28,349 nucleotides of DNA from Ichthyophonus hoferi. Its lineage: Eukaryota > Opisthokonta > Ichthyosporea > Ichthyophonida > Ichthyophonidae. The notes below the pieces were generated by a model. It ran no database searches, was not told the origin of the DNA, and saw only the letters and a program-made list of their open reading frames with translations. The stretch is from NCBI GenBank assembly GCA_002751075.1, contig NAOQ01000065.1, positions 5,556 through 33,904 of the forward strand, read 5' to 3'. A program made the position numbers and the translations under genes. This document shows, one piece after another, positions 9,461 through 21,582 of the stretch; the first letter of the stretch is position 1, and each line of letters begins with the position of its first letter.

Positions 9461-12400
9461 ATGACTGCTAGCACTAACCCCTCGAGTGAGGGGAAGAAGA
9501 AAGGGAAGGGACTGATGAAGGGACCCAAGAAGATATATAAGAAAAAAAAGGACCTGGCAGTGAGTGGAATGCAATCCTTAACAGGACCTCAACCGTAATT
9601 GTTCTGTGTGTTATTATCGGTGTGATATGTTCAAGTTTCGGTGATACAGTCTGTGTTTCTGCAACGCTTGGTCTTATTATTTATGTGATTCTGTGTTGGT
9701 ATATGATAATAATAGTCTAATGTTATATGCTTCCATGTATCTTATTTTTATGCGATATGTTCGATTACTGTCTGTGACGAGCAGTGCTTTTTTAAAAGCC
9801 TGAAAGCACGTGTCCCACAAGGAGATATTGGCTTATTCAATGAAAATAATTAATTGTATTTTTTTTATATTTTCTTTTTTGCTTTCTTCTATGTCCCGTG
9901 TTCTTCGATGGCTTTATATTGCTTTCGTTCGCTTTACTGTTGACAACCAATGAGTTTGACTGCGTATGAATTCATATATACGGAAATATTGTTGGAAGAT
10001 AATTAATCATAAGCCTGTGGGAATGTGACAGATGACCACATGCTTCCTTGGAAGAAATGCAGCTAGTTTCAGTTAGGAGCTGGATTGTAAATATAGTTGA
10101 ATTTCAAATATAAATGAACCTATTTTTCAAGTAAAAGCTTTTTCCTGCTAAAATTTTATTTTACTTTTGCTACATCTATCTAAAAGGTCTTTAATCAGTC
10201 CCAGTTAAGTGATAGCTTCTTATTTTTACATTAAATGCCATAAAATTCCCTTCAGAACTAACTGCACATATCGGATTGCGTTTATGTAGTGTACGCGTTG
10301 ATATTTTAGTCTGCTATGAAGATCTGTATGGAGTGATTGGGCCTTTCTAGAAAAGAAATGCAAATGTAGACAGTCAATGAGATATATACAGAGATTTACC
10401 TATGCTTCTGTGTATTCCCTCTCACTCCCCTACATAATTTAATATTTAAATATATTCTAAATCTTTTTCCTTGCAGAAAAACAAAAAATATGCTGAACTA
10501 AAGGCAAAGCAGGCAGAAGAGATTGCTTCTGGCAAGAGAAAAGCCCCAGAGAACAAAAAGCCAGTGAAGCAGGCAAAGATAGAACTGGTAAGTTTGTAGA
10601 TGGGCTGATAGTGTGTGCGTGTACTGGGCTCACAGCTACGTATAAATGTTTAATGCGATCCTAAAATAGCAGAGATAGAACACATGAAATCTGCAACAAC
10701 TATACTATGCCCACACTCACTGTATACGATGGTATTTTCCTTAGGAGAGCCAGGGTCCAGTCTCAAAACCGGTTGGCCTTCACCCCACCCCAGGAGTTCT
10801 GTCATCCAATTGGAAGATGTTGCAACAGGTGAGTACAGGGGGTGGGACGACTGGTGTGTATGGGGGCCAGATTAACTAGAGACAGTTAATTATGTTTTTT
10901 TATTATCGCTATCTCGTTCTCATTCATTGTTTTTAAAATATATATGTGCAAGCTGTTCAAGATTGTATTCTTAATTGCCGACTACAATCTTTCCATGCCA
11001 GCTCTCTCTCGACTATATCTAATCACACATAAAGCCAACATTCCTAAAGGCAGTTGTACATTACAACCATATATAGATAGTTAGATATTTGAGTAGGTTC
11101 ACATAGGCGAATCATGTTTTTATTAAAAAGGCATTATTCTAATTGACTATATTAATTATAGTGTACAAACAATATTCAACCTTATACCAAAACCACTGGT
11201 ATTTCATTTGATTCTTTTCTCTTCGTGTGTGTCACGTCAAAGAGCTTGTATCGTTGGCTATGTAAGTATTTTTAAAGCCATATTCTGTATCTCGAATCTG
11301 TTCATGGTTAGATTTCATCTCTTGTAGCCTCTGCGGGCTGATGTATAAGTATGATGTTATAACTGTAATTTTATTTATGGCGCCATGGAGTGGATTTTAA
11401 AGGGGAGAAATAGTTTCTCTTGATACCAATTAGATAATATTTCACAGAGTTTAGCCACCAGCAAGGGCCCAGAGGGAAAAGGAAAGAGAGCCAATATCAA
11501 ACGTACGAAGTTTACAGAGAAAACACAGCTCGATAGATCCGAGAAGGTTGAGGCCCAAGCCAAAGAGGAGTATGTATTACAGCGTTGTGTTTGGTTGCAT
11601 GCAAATCTAGTATATGTCTACTATATACCAACAATACTACACTTTACTATGTATTTATGCATGTATATATTGTTTCACCGGCTCCCATCTTTCTTTCTTC
11701 AATACCCACTCTCTATCTGTAATGTCTTTACCTTTTTCATCTGGTCATAGTCTCCTCATCCTCATCCCTATACATATCAACTCTCCTAATGTTGTATTGG
11801 TGGATTCAGGGGGGAGAAGCTGTGGTTCGATGATGTTGACCCAGCCCTGGTGGAGAAAGAGTCGGGTCAAAAGGTGGATGTTGGACCAGATGGCAAGGAA
11901 GGATTGACTACGGGTACCTTTGACGGGTGAGTGGTATTGTTAAGTGTGGGCCTTTAAACTTGTTGTTGGTGGTTGCGATTTGTAGTACAACAGTAGCCGG
12001 TAACGCAATGGGGAAAGACTTATTTTTGGCCATGGTTTAGATTAATGTAGATTGCCCTAACGTCACCAATGATCTCTCACAATCTCTCACTTGGTCTTTT
12101 CTTTATAGATATCTTCTATATCAGTACATTGGTACTACATTGGTAGTGCATATTATTTATTCTCTTTCTTCCACTATAGTTTGAACTGACCAATCTAGTA
12201 GTCTATATTTAACCATATCATTGTATTATTGCATTCTCTTTCCTCATCTTAAACAAACTGTCCCCCTCTTTCACAGAGTCACAAAACATATGGCAATGGA
12301 TTGTGAAATGGTGGGTGTTGGGCCGGAGGGAACAGAGAGTGTCCTAGCGCGTGTGGCTATTGTAAACGCTTTTGGTGTTTGCGTTTATGACAAATTTGTC

Positions 12401-13348
12401 AAGCCAAAAGAGCGGGTTACTGATTATCGAACATTTGTTAGTGGAATCACACCTGAAATGTTGGTAGACGGTAAGTGTGTTTATGCCTATGTATGTCTAT
12501 GCGTGTATATATATATATATATAGGTTAAAGATAGTTAAGTATTGAGTATGGAACATTGCCTAGTGTAATGGTTCAGTTGGTTGTTTCCTAGGCTTGAAA
12601 GTAATTAAGGAGAAATAAATTTAATGTATAATTTTGGGGGAAGGAATATACCATACATTATATGATAATCACAGCATATGATATCATGATATTTAAAATT
12701 TAAGACAAATGAGTGAAGAAGAAAGGAAACTATGCTAAATAACATGCATATACATACATACAATTATCTATATGCCGACTACTTTTACACTGACATAAGA
12801 TATGGGTGAACAGCGGAGGATTTTGAATCCGTCCAAATGGACGTGTTTAAATTGACTAAGGGTTGTATTCTAGTAGGCCATGCCTTACACCACGATCTGA
12901 AGGTTTGTGCTGTTGTATGTTTAATAGATACCCAATATATCATATATATATATATATATAGTTGGTTTCTATCCTGTATGAATTGAGCACATTCTCTTCC
13001 CATATCTATGTTTCTTTGTTGGACATAGTCATATATCTCCTGGTGGGCATAGATTAATCTTCAAGGTAATACATAATACCATTTCAGCGTACACATACTA
13101 CTAATCACTGTTTGAACTAAGACACCACCTTGCTCTTTCTTTCACATAAGCACCTACTCACTCCTTTCTCCTCCAGGTTCTCATGCTGTCCCATCCTCGC
13201 AAGATGATTAGAGACACATGTACATATCCTCCCTTCAGAGCTCTGTCAAAGGGAAGATCTCCAGGTTTAAAAAGGTTGACGAAAGATGTCCTCAAGATTA
13301 CCATTCAAGAGGGAGAGCACACGCCGGTATGTTACCAGTACTCTATAT

Positions 13349-13383
<35 letters not shown>

Positions 13384-14506
13384 CATTCGTCGCTTTGCCA
13401 TTCCATGCTGTTATATCACTTCAATAATACACATATTCCTCTATTTATACCTTTTACATTAAGGGTGAGCACATGTTCTTGTTTAATTATTTACTTCATT
13501 TTTGTTTTTATGTTTACCATGCTCTTTAGGTCATTTTTCTATAATACTACACTGTGCATACAGATAAAGATACTTTAATAACAAGGATTCTCTCCTTTCT
13601 TTCATTCTCTGCCTCACCCCCCCTCATCCTATCAAAGCACCTATATGCATTTCTTGGCATTTGTCTTACAAACTTACACTTCTTTCATATACCAAACTAC
13701 ATATGATTACTTCCTGGTGTTACAATATGTATCACTATGAAAGTAATGTTATGTTCATATTAACCTTACACAGACAAATATATTATATTTATACAAAGCT
13801 AAATGAAGTTATCTAAAAAGCTTGTACTGCTTTATTATATTTGATCAGGGACTTTTGCCTTTTGAGTTAGCTGTCCATATGAAGTTATTTAGTTTCCAGT
13901 GAAATTGTTTATATAGTCGAATTATGTTCACTATCAGAAGACACAGATTGAGTATTTGTGTTATACTTGTATCGGGATAGTATATAGTATATCTTCCTTT
14001 ATTTTGATTGGTGAGTATAAATGATCTATGAGTTAGATGCCTTTAACACTCATTAAGTATTCGAATATGGTAATAGACCCTCTCCCTGAGCTGTAGTTTT
14101 CGTTGTACTCTTTACTTCTTACTTGCTACACCATCACTGCATTCTTTATCTTGGTTCATCTGACCTCATTTTCCTTTTTCACTGACCCAATCCAATGTGG
14201 GCTTAGCATTACTGATATGATCTTACATATTACATCACATAAAGTATACTAATACACTCATACCCAAATTAAAAACAGGTGGAAGATGCACAGGCAGCAA
14301 TGTTATTATATAAACGTCATGAGAAGGAGTGGGAGAAGTATGTTCGCAAGCAAAATATTGGTCTGGTGGCCAAAGAGAGAAAGGAAAAGAAAGATAATGA
14401 GGATTCAGAAATTGTATTACCTGGATTAAATGGAGAAGCAACAGAGAATTCAAGGAAGCGAAGGAGAGATAATAGGCACAGGAACTCTAAGAAGTCAAGA
14501 AACTGA
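9461..14506 (+). CDS. REXO4: REXO4-type RNA 3'-5' exonuclease, nine exons, complete
   Basis: Exons: 9461-9559, 10477-10587, 10745-10828, 11448-11569, 11810-11926, 12277-12470, 12814-12902, 13177-13326, 14279-14506. All introns are GT-AG with consistent phase and give 397 residues; human REXO4 is 422. Residues 1-70 are Lys-rich, as expected of a nucleolar protein. The SSNWK motif near 90 and [10 protein letters not shown] near 142 are typical of the family. The DEDDh exonuclease fold (about 180-335) is intact: Exo [11 protein letters not shown] (Asp186, Glu188), Exo [11 protein letters not shown] (Asp270), Exo III HTPVEDAQAA (His320, Asp325). The tail is basic (KSRN-stop). The family (yeast Rex4) acts in pre-rRNA processing in the nucleolus. 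Intron 7 has a weak GTTTGT donor, and the exon 7 acceptor lacks a good pyrimidine tract but is the only one that keeps the frame open. The exon structure was assigned by eye. Confidence 0.93.
12506..12523. repeat. (TA)n microsatellite in REXO4 intron 6
   Basis: Uninterrupted TA run starting 35 bases after the exon 6 donor. Confidence 0.9.
12942..12960. repeat. (TA)n microsatellite in REXO4 intron 7
   Basis: Uninterrupted AT run starting 39 bases after the exon 7 donor. Confidence 0.9.
13352..13379. repeat. (TA)n microsatellite in REXO4 intron 8
   Basis: Uninterrupted TA run starting 25 bases after the exon 8 donor; the longest of the three. Confidence 0.9.
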
Positions 14507-15035
14507 TCTATTGAAATACTTATCAAAAATATAGGATGGATTGACACTAGGCCTCTAGTAAAATGGGTAGTTGACAGTATCTTTTTGACATTACTGCCTT
14601 TGTCTTGCTCTGGGTTTATTTAAAGAGAAAGAAACGCTGCACAGAGATATACAGAGTTGCACTCCTTTCACCTTTGCATACATACGTACATACATCAGAC
14701 TATCCACAATTGGAACCACGCGCACATGAATAGCCTAATATAGGTTGATACCTGGTCCACTTTCCAATTAAGGACGTAATTCGGTCGATATATTTAACTG
14801 ACTCTTACAATGTTTATCACATGGTTAGCTTAATCGTGAATTATATACTTGAGTAGCAATTCTTGCCTGCCTGTGAATGCCTAAAGATATTGTAATCTTA
14901 TCAACTATCAAAGTATATAATATAAGCACATTAAATATGCCCGTGTTTAATTCTGTGACTTTTATTTTTGAACTAGTGGTTAAGTGATTGTCTCTGTATC
15001 TTATATTGTCAAAAATAAATATTATTTTGGAAGTT
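14507..15035 (+). terminator. REXO4 3' UTR with candidate poly(A) signal
   Basis: The first canonical AATAAA after the stop codon is at 15014-15019, giving a 3' UTR of about 0.5 kb. This is a candidate only, since such hexamers are frequent by chance here. Confidence 0.35.
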
Positions 15036-16014
15036 ATCTGTGATAGTACTATATGAACATGTTATCCAGGGTAGACCTTGTCTGTTGGCCCCTTATCCAG
15101 CTTCTGTGGAGCTATTGAAGGTGTCCTATCATAAGTTATTACAATATATCAGTGTAATGATTTTATAATTATCGGATGATTGCACGCCATAATTAATGAT
15201 TATCTAGCACAACCAATTACGTTTAAAAAGTGATGGAAGTAGCGATGCCCTATAAGGAGTTAAAGGTATGCTCCAGGGCAAGTTCATAGAAACCATGTTT
15301 GGAAAATGTCGTAGAAGACAGGTTTTGGCTCAAGTAGAGCAAAGCGTGCCAACAACTTGGACAAAAAATTGCTTACTCAATAATCGGGCATAACGTATAA
15401 TCAATCACTGCCATCTATCAATATCAAGGTCTGATCTCAAACAAATTTACACCACTAAAAACAAGCACAGTTGCAACCTCACAAACTTTCTATAGTGACT
15501 GGAGACAAGTGTATTGTAATCTATCAATACCTACAACATACTCTACCCAAGATGAGGCCATTCTAGTTTTAACTCGATCGATTAGGTCAGATTTCAGGCA
15601 ATTACTGCTCTTACATGTGCACTCATTTACAGCAATATGTTTGTGATCCTTTTCAGATTGACTGTCTATTGGTTTTGGCTATCATTTATAAGGCATTATT
15701 GGCTAATAAGAATTGAAATCCTACTGTGTTGCTGATTGGATTTTTAATAGATGTGTGCAAATGGGCGATCCGAAATTCATGCAATTCCTATATTAGGTTT
15801 GTTATAAGCAATTCATGGAGCCGTGATATTTTAGTTCAAGCTATTGTCTCTAAACTGAAAACAATTAAAATTTTCAATCATGACTATACCTTATACGGGT
15901 TAAGTATTTTAATGATATCTAATTTTGTAGAGAAATGTATATAATTATGTGCCAATAGAAGTTGAAATAAATTAAGTGTTGTATGGAGGAACCATGTCAT
16001 ATATTTGAATTAAT

Positions 16015-16043
16015 CAGCCCGTGTTTGGAGCCTCAACGGGCTG
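16015..16043. other. G+C-rich 8-bp stem-loop
   Basis: CAGCCCGT (16015-16022) pairs perfectly with ACGGGCTG (16036-16043) around a 13-base loop. It stands out in this AT-rich spacer. No function is assigned. Confidence 0.35.
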
Positions 16044-16229
16044 TGCGCAGTCTCCACGAATATTAACTATTTTCAATAAACTGATAGTTTTAGAATTAGA
16101 CTAATGGTTTGTCCGAAATATTTTATGACTATCCTGGTTAACACATTCCACACTATGGGCCGTATGAACTTTGCAATACCATTTCACACGTAGATCAACC
16201 AAAGTTCTAGTAACAAGTGCATCAGGCGA

Positions 16230-16290
16230 CGATTGAAAAATTATTAATTAATCACTGTTGCAAGATCGTCAATCACAATTGAGGTTTTAA
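16230..16290 (+). repeat. possible diverged fragment of family B
   Basis: TGTTGCAAGATCGTCAAT with AATTGA nearby matches the block TTGCAAGATCGTTAAT of family B copy 2 (minus strand). The match is short and could be chance. Confidence 0.3.
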
Positions 16291-16402
16291 ATTGTACTTA
16301 AAATAGAGTGGCACAGGATTAATTAGTTAGTTACCCAATATCCTCCAATCTAATAGATTAATTCATTAATTGAACATAAGTTACCCCAAAAAATTTAAAC
16401 AC

Positions 16403-16427
16403 NNNNNNNNNNNNNNNNNNNNNNNNN
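16403..16427. other. assembly gap (25 N)
   Basis: Twenty-five consecutive N. The true distance across the gap is unknown, and the link between the REXO4 side and the PHACTR-like/GH57 side rests on scaffolding. Confidence 0.99.
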
Positions 16428-17851
16428 AATAAACCATAACTTGCTTATATTTATTTGTTATACAAAGCTATTAGCAAGATAACCATTAGACGTTTAGTTG
16501 TAGACAACAATGTTCAGGTATAGTTTAATGTTATTTAAGTTATCACCAGTATAATTAATTTAGTGTCGATGTATGCTTTTTGTCAGTTATCCAACTTATC
16601 CATTCATATCTTTTTCAATTTGAATTAATTAAAAAACCCACAATAATATTGGTATATGGTAGACTATAGTACTTTCGTGTATGTAACCATTAATACAATG
16701 ATGATGTCGAGCTATGCTGAAACTATCTAGTGGAGCATCTGCATTCCAATCTCACAACTGGCCCGGGAGTTTGTATACCATTATCCTCTTACCATGAGTC
16801 GTTAGGAATAGTGTGTGCTTCGCATAGCTTCAATATAAATGTATTCGGTGATTGAATGTGCATCACATATGCTGTTAATCTGAGTTGATAGAGCCCTTTT
16901 ATTAATATATATATCAATATCATGCTTCGGTTGAACAAACTCCATGTTGAGTTGGCATTTAAAAACCATGTATCATTACCTCTTCAATAATGCATTATTT
17001 ACTTTTCTTTTAAAACAAACACTGCCCTACGAGGTGGCGATCGAGACCACCATATTAGGGATGGCCTGATAGATGGACACGGAAAATAAATGCATATTTG
17101 CAATTAACTTGCATACACGAGATACATTTGCGATGGAGTTTATGCGTGCAAGTTTTCCTAGATGACAAAAATATTATACACTCCACCCCACTACCAAATA
17201 CAAAATTTATTTAACAGTATGCATGCAGCATTGCTCAACCTTAAAATGACCATTTTTTTTTCTTTTTCGAAATTGTCTAAACATATTGATATTCTGCATA
17301 CGTGCCATAATAGCATGGATGCAACATGATTCCTGTATGCGACACAGTAGATGTTATTAAATTTTATATCAAATTTAACATTTGAAGATCTCGATGCATA
17401 GTCTAGGAGGCCACTCACATTCCAATTTCTATAGGTAAAGTAAAGGCCATACTTGCCGCTCTGAAAGCAAAAGAATATTATTAAAAATGTTAAATACAAA
17501 ATTTATATTTACGACCTAATCAATATTTTTAAATGAACATTTAAGCCTTAACCAACTACCAGCCACAGAGGCTGCCTAGCCATTATTATATAGTAGCAAA
17601 TATTACGCATATTGAAGCGACATTGCATTCTTTTATCGCCTAGCCCTGTAGCAATTCTAATTGGAAGGTTTTTATTTGGCAGTCAAAGTCAAAAGTGAAC
17701 AGACCGTAAGTATCAAATCAAGTGCTATACACAAGAAAACTACGCATAAGTTTGAATTATATGTTTATAATTTACAGTTTGGGACTATGCAGAGAGCGAA
17801 TGAATTACATATTAGCCAGCTCATAAACCTATATAGATGAGCGAATAAACG

Positions 17852-17860
17852 TATATATAA
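17852..17860 (+). promoter_or_regulatory. possible TATA box of the PHACTR-like gene
   Basis: TATATATAA lies 46 to 54 bases before the start codon at 17906, so transcription could begin just ahead of it. An alternative is that TTGTAAACAG (ending 17886) is a splice acceptor for a 5' UTR intron. Confidence 0.25.
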
Positions 17861-17905
17861 TAAGTTACAAGCTAACTTGTAAACAGGAAGCCAAAGGCCG
17901 AAACT

Positions 17906-19216
17906 ATGGTGTCGAAGGCTACGAACGGGCAAACATGGGTTGCCAAGATGCTTTCTGTGCGGGCTTTTTTGGGTATCGGAAAATTATCTACACCCGAAGA
18001 AGCCAGTGTGCAGGTGGAAAAACATGAGCCAACTTTTAACAAGGGAGTATACAATACTAAATCAACATTAGCTAAAAGAGCTTTGCGATTTAGATTTTCA
18101 GCAAGGGATTCACAAACTGCGCACGATCGCTGGTGGAGTTTAACTGGACGAAAAGGCCAGTCGGTCTCACAAGACGGAGAAATCAACGTAATAAATGACG
18201 GGAAGGAGAAGTTAACTTCTAAAAAAATTCGATCGTTTTCAACTTATTCGCTGCCAAGACTATTTGCTATGGAAGAATTGTGCCCCACTTCACCTTCGAC
18301 TTCAAACGCGATAGTGAATGTGAAAATTAAGCATAAGCAGTTTCACATTAACCCAATTGTATATTATAGTCAAGCATACAGTTCCGCTGAATACGACCGT
18401 AAAGGCACACCTCTTACGCCTTTGGATGATGTGGGTGCGATCAGGGATGAGCTGGACCATTTCAAACTTTTTGAAATGGAAGTACATGTTGAAAGTCGTT
18501 GCTACACACACATTTATGGACGCCATCACTTCCCTGAACGAAGATTATCGCGTATGCGACCCAAGGGGAATAATATTTTTCTAGGTCCTAACCAGAGCAC
18601 CTCTTCTCTTTATAAGAATAAAATTAAAAGACGTCCTGCCCTGCCCAGGCAATCATACAGCGTGAAACGCAAGGAAGATCAATTTATGGCTCCCCAGGCT
18701 GAAGCCGAGTCGCAAACCCACCCTTTGAGGCCGGTAGATGGTGTAACTATGCAAGTAGTACAGATGCAACAGCAGCTGCAAAAATTACAATTGTTAGTTG
18801 ATCAGCAGGTACTACCCACAGATCAACACTGGCAGGATTCTGCACAAAACGCACCAATACTACCTAAAGTAATTCGGATAAAGAACCAAAATTCGTCATT
18901 AACGGATTCATTCCAATCTGTACGAGCCTTTGGCACATTCTCGGATACATTGCCAAGTACGAACATATATTACAACCATGACAACGACAATTTGATGATG
19001 ACACATCAGGGAATGATAAGCCAGGGACATATGGATGGAATGATCAATAATAATAATATAGATGATTCTCAGGTTGGAAACATGTCTTCACAGTCGGTTA
19101 GCGCCTATCAAAATTCTGAACCCAAAACAGAACGATATATGCGCGGAGTCATAAATGTACTCCACGGTGGGTCGCAAGCGAATGCACTTGCAGTGACAGA
19201 TTATATAGTTAACTAA
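17906..19216 (+). CDS. PHACTR-like protein, single open frame, 436 codons
   Basis: Residues about 161-209 match the PHACTR C-terminal PP1-binding domain. AEYDRKG corresponds to the family's QDYDRR, AIRDELDHFK to AIRKELNEFK, and EMEVHVESR to EMEVHEESR. The family's terminal TRFHRP is replaced by THIYGRHHF. A stretch at about 53-76 (LAKRALRFRFSARDS) looks like a degenerate RPEL actin-binding motif, with the Pro and Glu-Leu lost. Known PHACTRs end at HRP and bind PP1 and G-actin. This one runs on for some 225 residues: a basic patch, a Gln-rich coiled-coil-like stretch (about 280-300) and an Asn/Met/Gln-rich low-complexity tail. No intron is visible within the frame, unlike REXO4 and GH57 nearby. 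A retrocopy, a single-exon divergent paralogue or one large exon are all possible. Actin or PP1 binding is inferred and unproven. Confidence 0.75.
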   Translation: MVSKATNGQTWVAKMLSVRAFLGIGKLSTPEEASVQVEKHEPTFNKGVYNTKSTLAKRALRFRFSARDSQTAHDRWWSLTGRKGQSVSQDGEINVINDGKEKLTSKKIRSFSTYSLPRLFAMEELCPTSPSTSNAIVNVKIKHKQFHINPIVYYSQAYSSAEYDRKGTPLTPLDDVGAIRDELDHFKLFEMEVHVESRCYTHIYGRHHFPERRLSRMRPKGNNIFLGPNQSTSSLYKNKIKRRPALPRQSYSVKRKEDQFMAPQAEAESQTHPLRPVDGVTMQVVQMQQQLQKLQLLVDQQVLPTDQHWQDSAQNAPILPKVIRIKNQNSSLTDSFQSVRAFGTFSDTLPSTNIYYNHDNDNLMMTHQGMISQGHMDGMINNNNIDDSQVGNMSSQSVSAYQNSEPKTERYMRGVINVLHGGSQANALAVTDYIVN

Positions 19217-21499
19217 GAGAGAAAAGCGGTTGGGGTAGGGAAGGTATAGTCTATTTATATACAACTTTTTATTATTGTTTGCTTTATTGAGTGTGGTTTC
19301 ATCAATTAGTTTTTTGGATCTCTTTTTTACAGTTACATCACATTGATTATTAAAGATTATCCAGGTAAGGTTTTTACTGGCTTTAGTCATGAGCATTGCA
19401 CAAAAACGTTGCACAACAACAGGAACAGTATAATAGAAATACCACATATATTTTATTTAATATTTTTTCTGTAATTTAATGCTCGATCTCCTTTATTGCA
19501 AATCTGTACATCTATAAATACAAATACACAAGAGTAAGAGATCTGAAAAGGTATACCAGGATTACATCTACTCAAAAATTAGTATCAAAAATGAAGGTTC
19601 TTTTAAAAAATAGTTCTAGTATTACTTTAAAACTACCGTGTCCTATATATATGGATAATTAAGTTTAGTTAATTAAGCATAAAGTAGTTAGTTGTTTGAG
19701 CAATAAAATATATGTTTTCTCAAGATTTTTGTACTTTCTATTCACCACATCTACTATTCTTTGGCTGGATCTGATTAATAAATTCCACAGACAATGCAAT
19801 GAGTATTCACAATATGTCTTTTTATTATATGAGAACTTGCACATATGACGCAAATATTGGTTTTATATACTGCGCTATAAAAATTATATAAGACTTAAAC
19901 GTATATACTACTGATGACCTAAAAAGAAATTGAGGGGCTTTTTTTGTCTTAAACAATATTGATTTCACAATTAGATTGGCAAAATATTACCAAGATAACA
20001 ACAATAATGCACACAAAAATATGCGACTAAGAGCTCGATAGTTCAATCATTGTAAATTAGTTAGCGTATCCTAGTGACTAACAGTTAAAGTCACAACCAT
20101 GCAAAACATACTTTTAATATATATTAAGATTATAGTTATATATAGAAACTAAAGTGTAAATACAAACACTTATGAGCAGTGGAGATGAAAATAAAAATAA
20201 AAACAATACAGACACTATAATATTAAGGTTACCTCCAACTTGGCATATTGCTTCATAAACTGTACCCTCTTTATTTATTTTAAATTAAGCCAATATCAAC
20301 ATATCCCACATATTTTTTTCGATTGCATTCTGACTAATACAGTGCTTGCATTAGACTACATGCTAATAGTTAATCGGCAATAGTTTATGCTCATAGTATT
20401 TGATTATTCTTAGCATAGCGGTGCCAACATTAGGAAACATATGATGGTAATAAATATTACTTCTTAATAAATTCCAGTTCTATAAAACCAGGTTGATTTT
20501 AGAAATTGATTATTTCGATCAAATTGTTTGCATCATGCTGAATAGGAAATCTGGAACGCCTTTTAGTCCTTGATGCTTTTGCATTATTGGAAAGAAATAT
20601 TGATATGTAACGTTACAGAATGGTAAATTAGTACACTATTGATTAAGCCCAGTCGAAAATATACAGGAGAAAGGCATTAGACTCGAAATCATCTTTGTTC
20701 ACTTTTGGATACAAAGATATTTGGATGTCATTGAAAGTTCACAAGTTTAATTATTGTGAAAGGGAGCACATGACAGATGAAAAATAAAACCCGAAGTTCT
20801 TTAAAACATACTACTAACCACTCTTTGACAGAAGTGATGAATACAGTCAATGCACAGTTGTTTGTTATTTGTACTATCTAGCACTAACCATGCATCCAAC
20901 CACCCGACCTTTCCATCATATTATAGTTTTGAATTGGTTATACGAAATTATTTACTCTAAGCCCCCAGTCTGGATGAAGCATATGATAAGCATTTTTTTT
21001 ATTAAAGCTATACGTTGTGCTAAATAACTACATAATGTAGATCAAATGCAATTGTAGCACATACATAATATAAGAATTTGTGGTAATTCTAGCGACTTGC
21101 CCACAGCTTTCGAGATCTCCAATTGCGTATTTTATACTAGCTAATTTTGTTGGACCAGCGATAGTAATAGTCCGATCTGTCCTTAAGGCTCAGTTGTTGT
21201 GTTAGAGGTTTGATAACAGGAGTAATTATACCTCTGTTCTAATTCAACGGGAATTGATGCTTTGATTCTTAGGTGCTAATATGGAAATTGCACAAGACCG
21301 ATCAATAAGGGATGCTACATTCTAATGTCAATAATAACTATAATCACTATTTAAAATTAATAGGCAGTTCTCTGACTTCTGGACGAGCGAGAGATCTGAG
21401 CACTAATTATCGTATGCGAGCACCAACGGTAGACTGGACATTGTAATAATGATGTGATAACTACATACATGGAATTAAATGCGAGGTTTTCTGTGGATT
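19217..21499. other. 3' UTR and intergenic, nothing recognised
   Basis: The first stretch is the likely 3' UTR of the PHACTR-like gene, with an AATAAA at 19702-19707. The rest is AT-rich without supported exons or RNA genes. Minus-strand frames at 19088-19447 and 19665-19853 have chance-like composition. Confidence 0.5.
19702..19707 (+). terminator. candidate poly(A) signal
   Basis: AATAAA about 490 bases after the PHACTR-like stop codon. It is one of several possible sites. Confidence 0.25.
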
Positions 21500-21582
21500 G
21501 CGAGTGCTTCCGTATTTTTGTTACTGCTACCGCGTATGTGTGAGCGAGCTCGTATTTTTTTGCTAGTGTTACCGCATATGTG
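21499..21582. repeat. 42-bp unit repeated twice
   Basis: Units 21499-21540 and 21541-21582 share GAGYG, CGTATTTTT, TGYTACYGC or AGTGTTACCGC, and end in CGYRTATGTG. The next unit starts (TGAGCGGGTGC) but breaks off. It lies at the 3' end of family B copy 2, while copy 1 shows essentially one unit. Confidence 0.7.

Larger units (their letters stand above)
15036..17850. other. intergenic, nothing named
   Basis: AT-rich. It contains a frame open for 81 codons without a start (15401-15643), a G+C-rich hairpin (16015-16043), a faint family B match (16230-16290), the assembly gap (16403-16427) and a minus-strand open frame (17191-17499) that I do not support as a gene. Confidence 0.5.

Noticed and set aside
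15401-15646. Frame open for 81 codons on the plus strand
   Set aside because: No start codon, no clear splice sites and no recognisable domain; upstream in the same frame there are several stops.
17191-17499. Minus-strand 102-codon frame with an acceptor-like TTTTGCTTTCAG inside
   Set aside because: Composition is chance-like outside a short stretch (GKYGLYFTYRNW); no partner exon or family match.
17872-18186. Minus-strand 104-codon frame
   Set aside because: Antisense shadow of the PHACTR-like gene.
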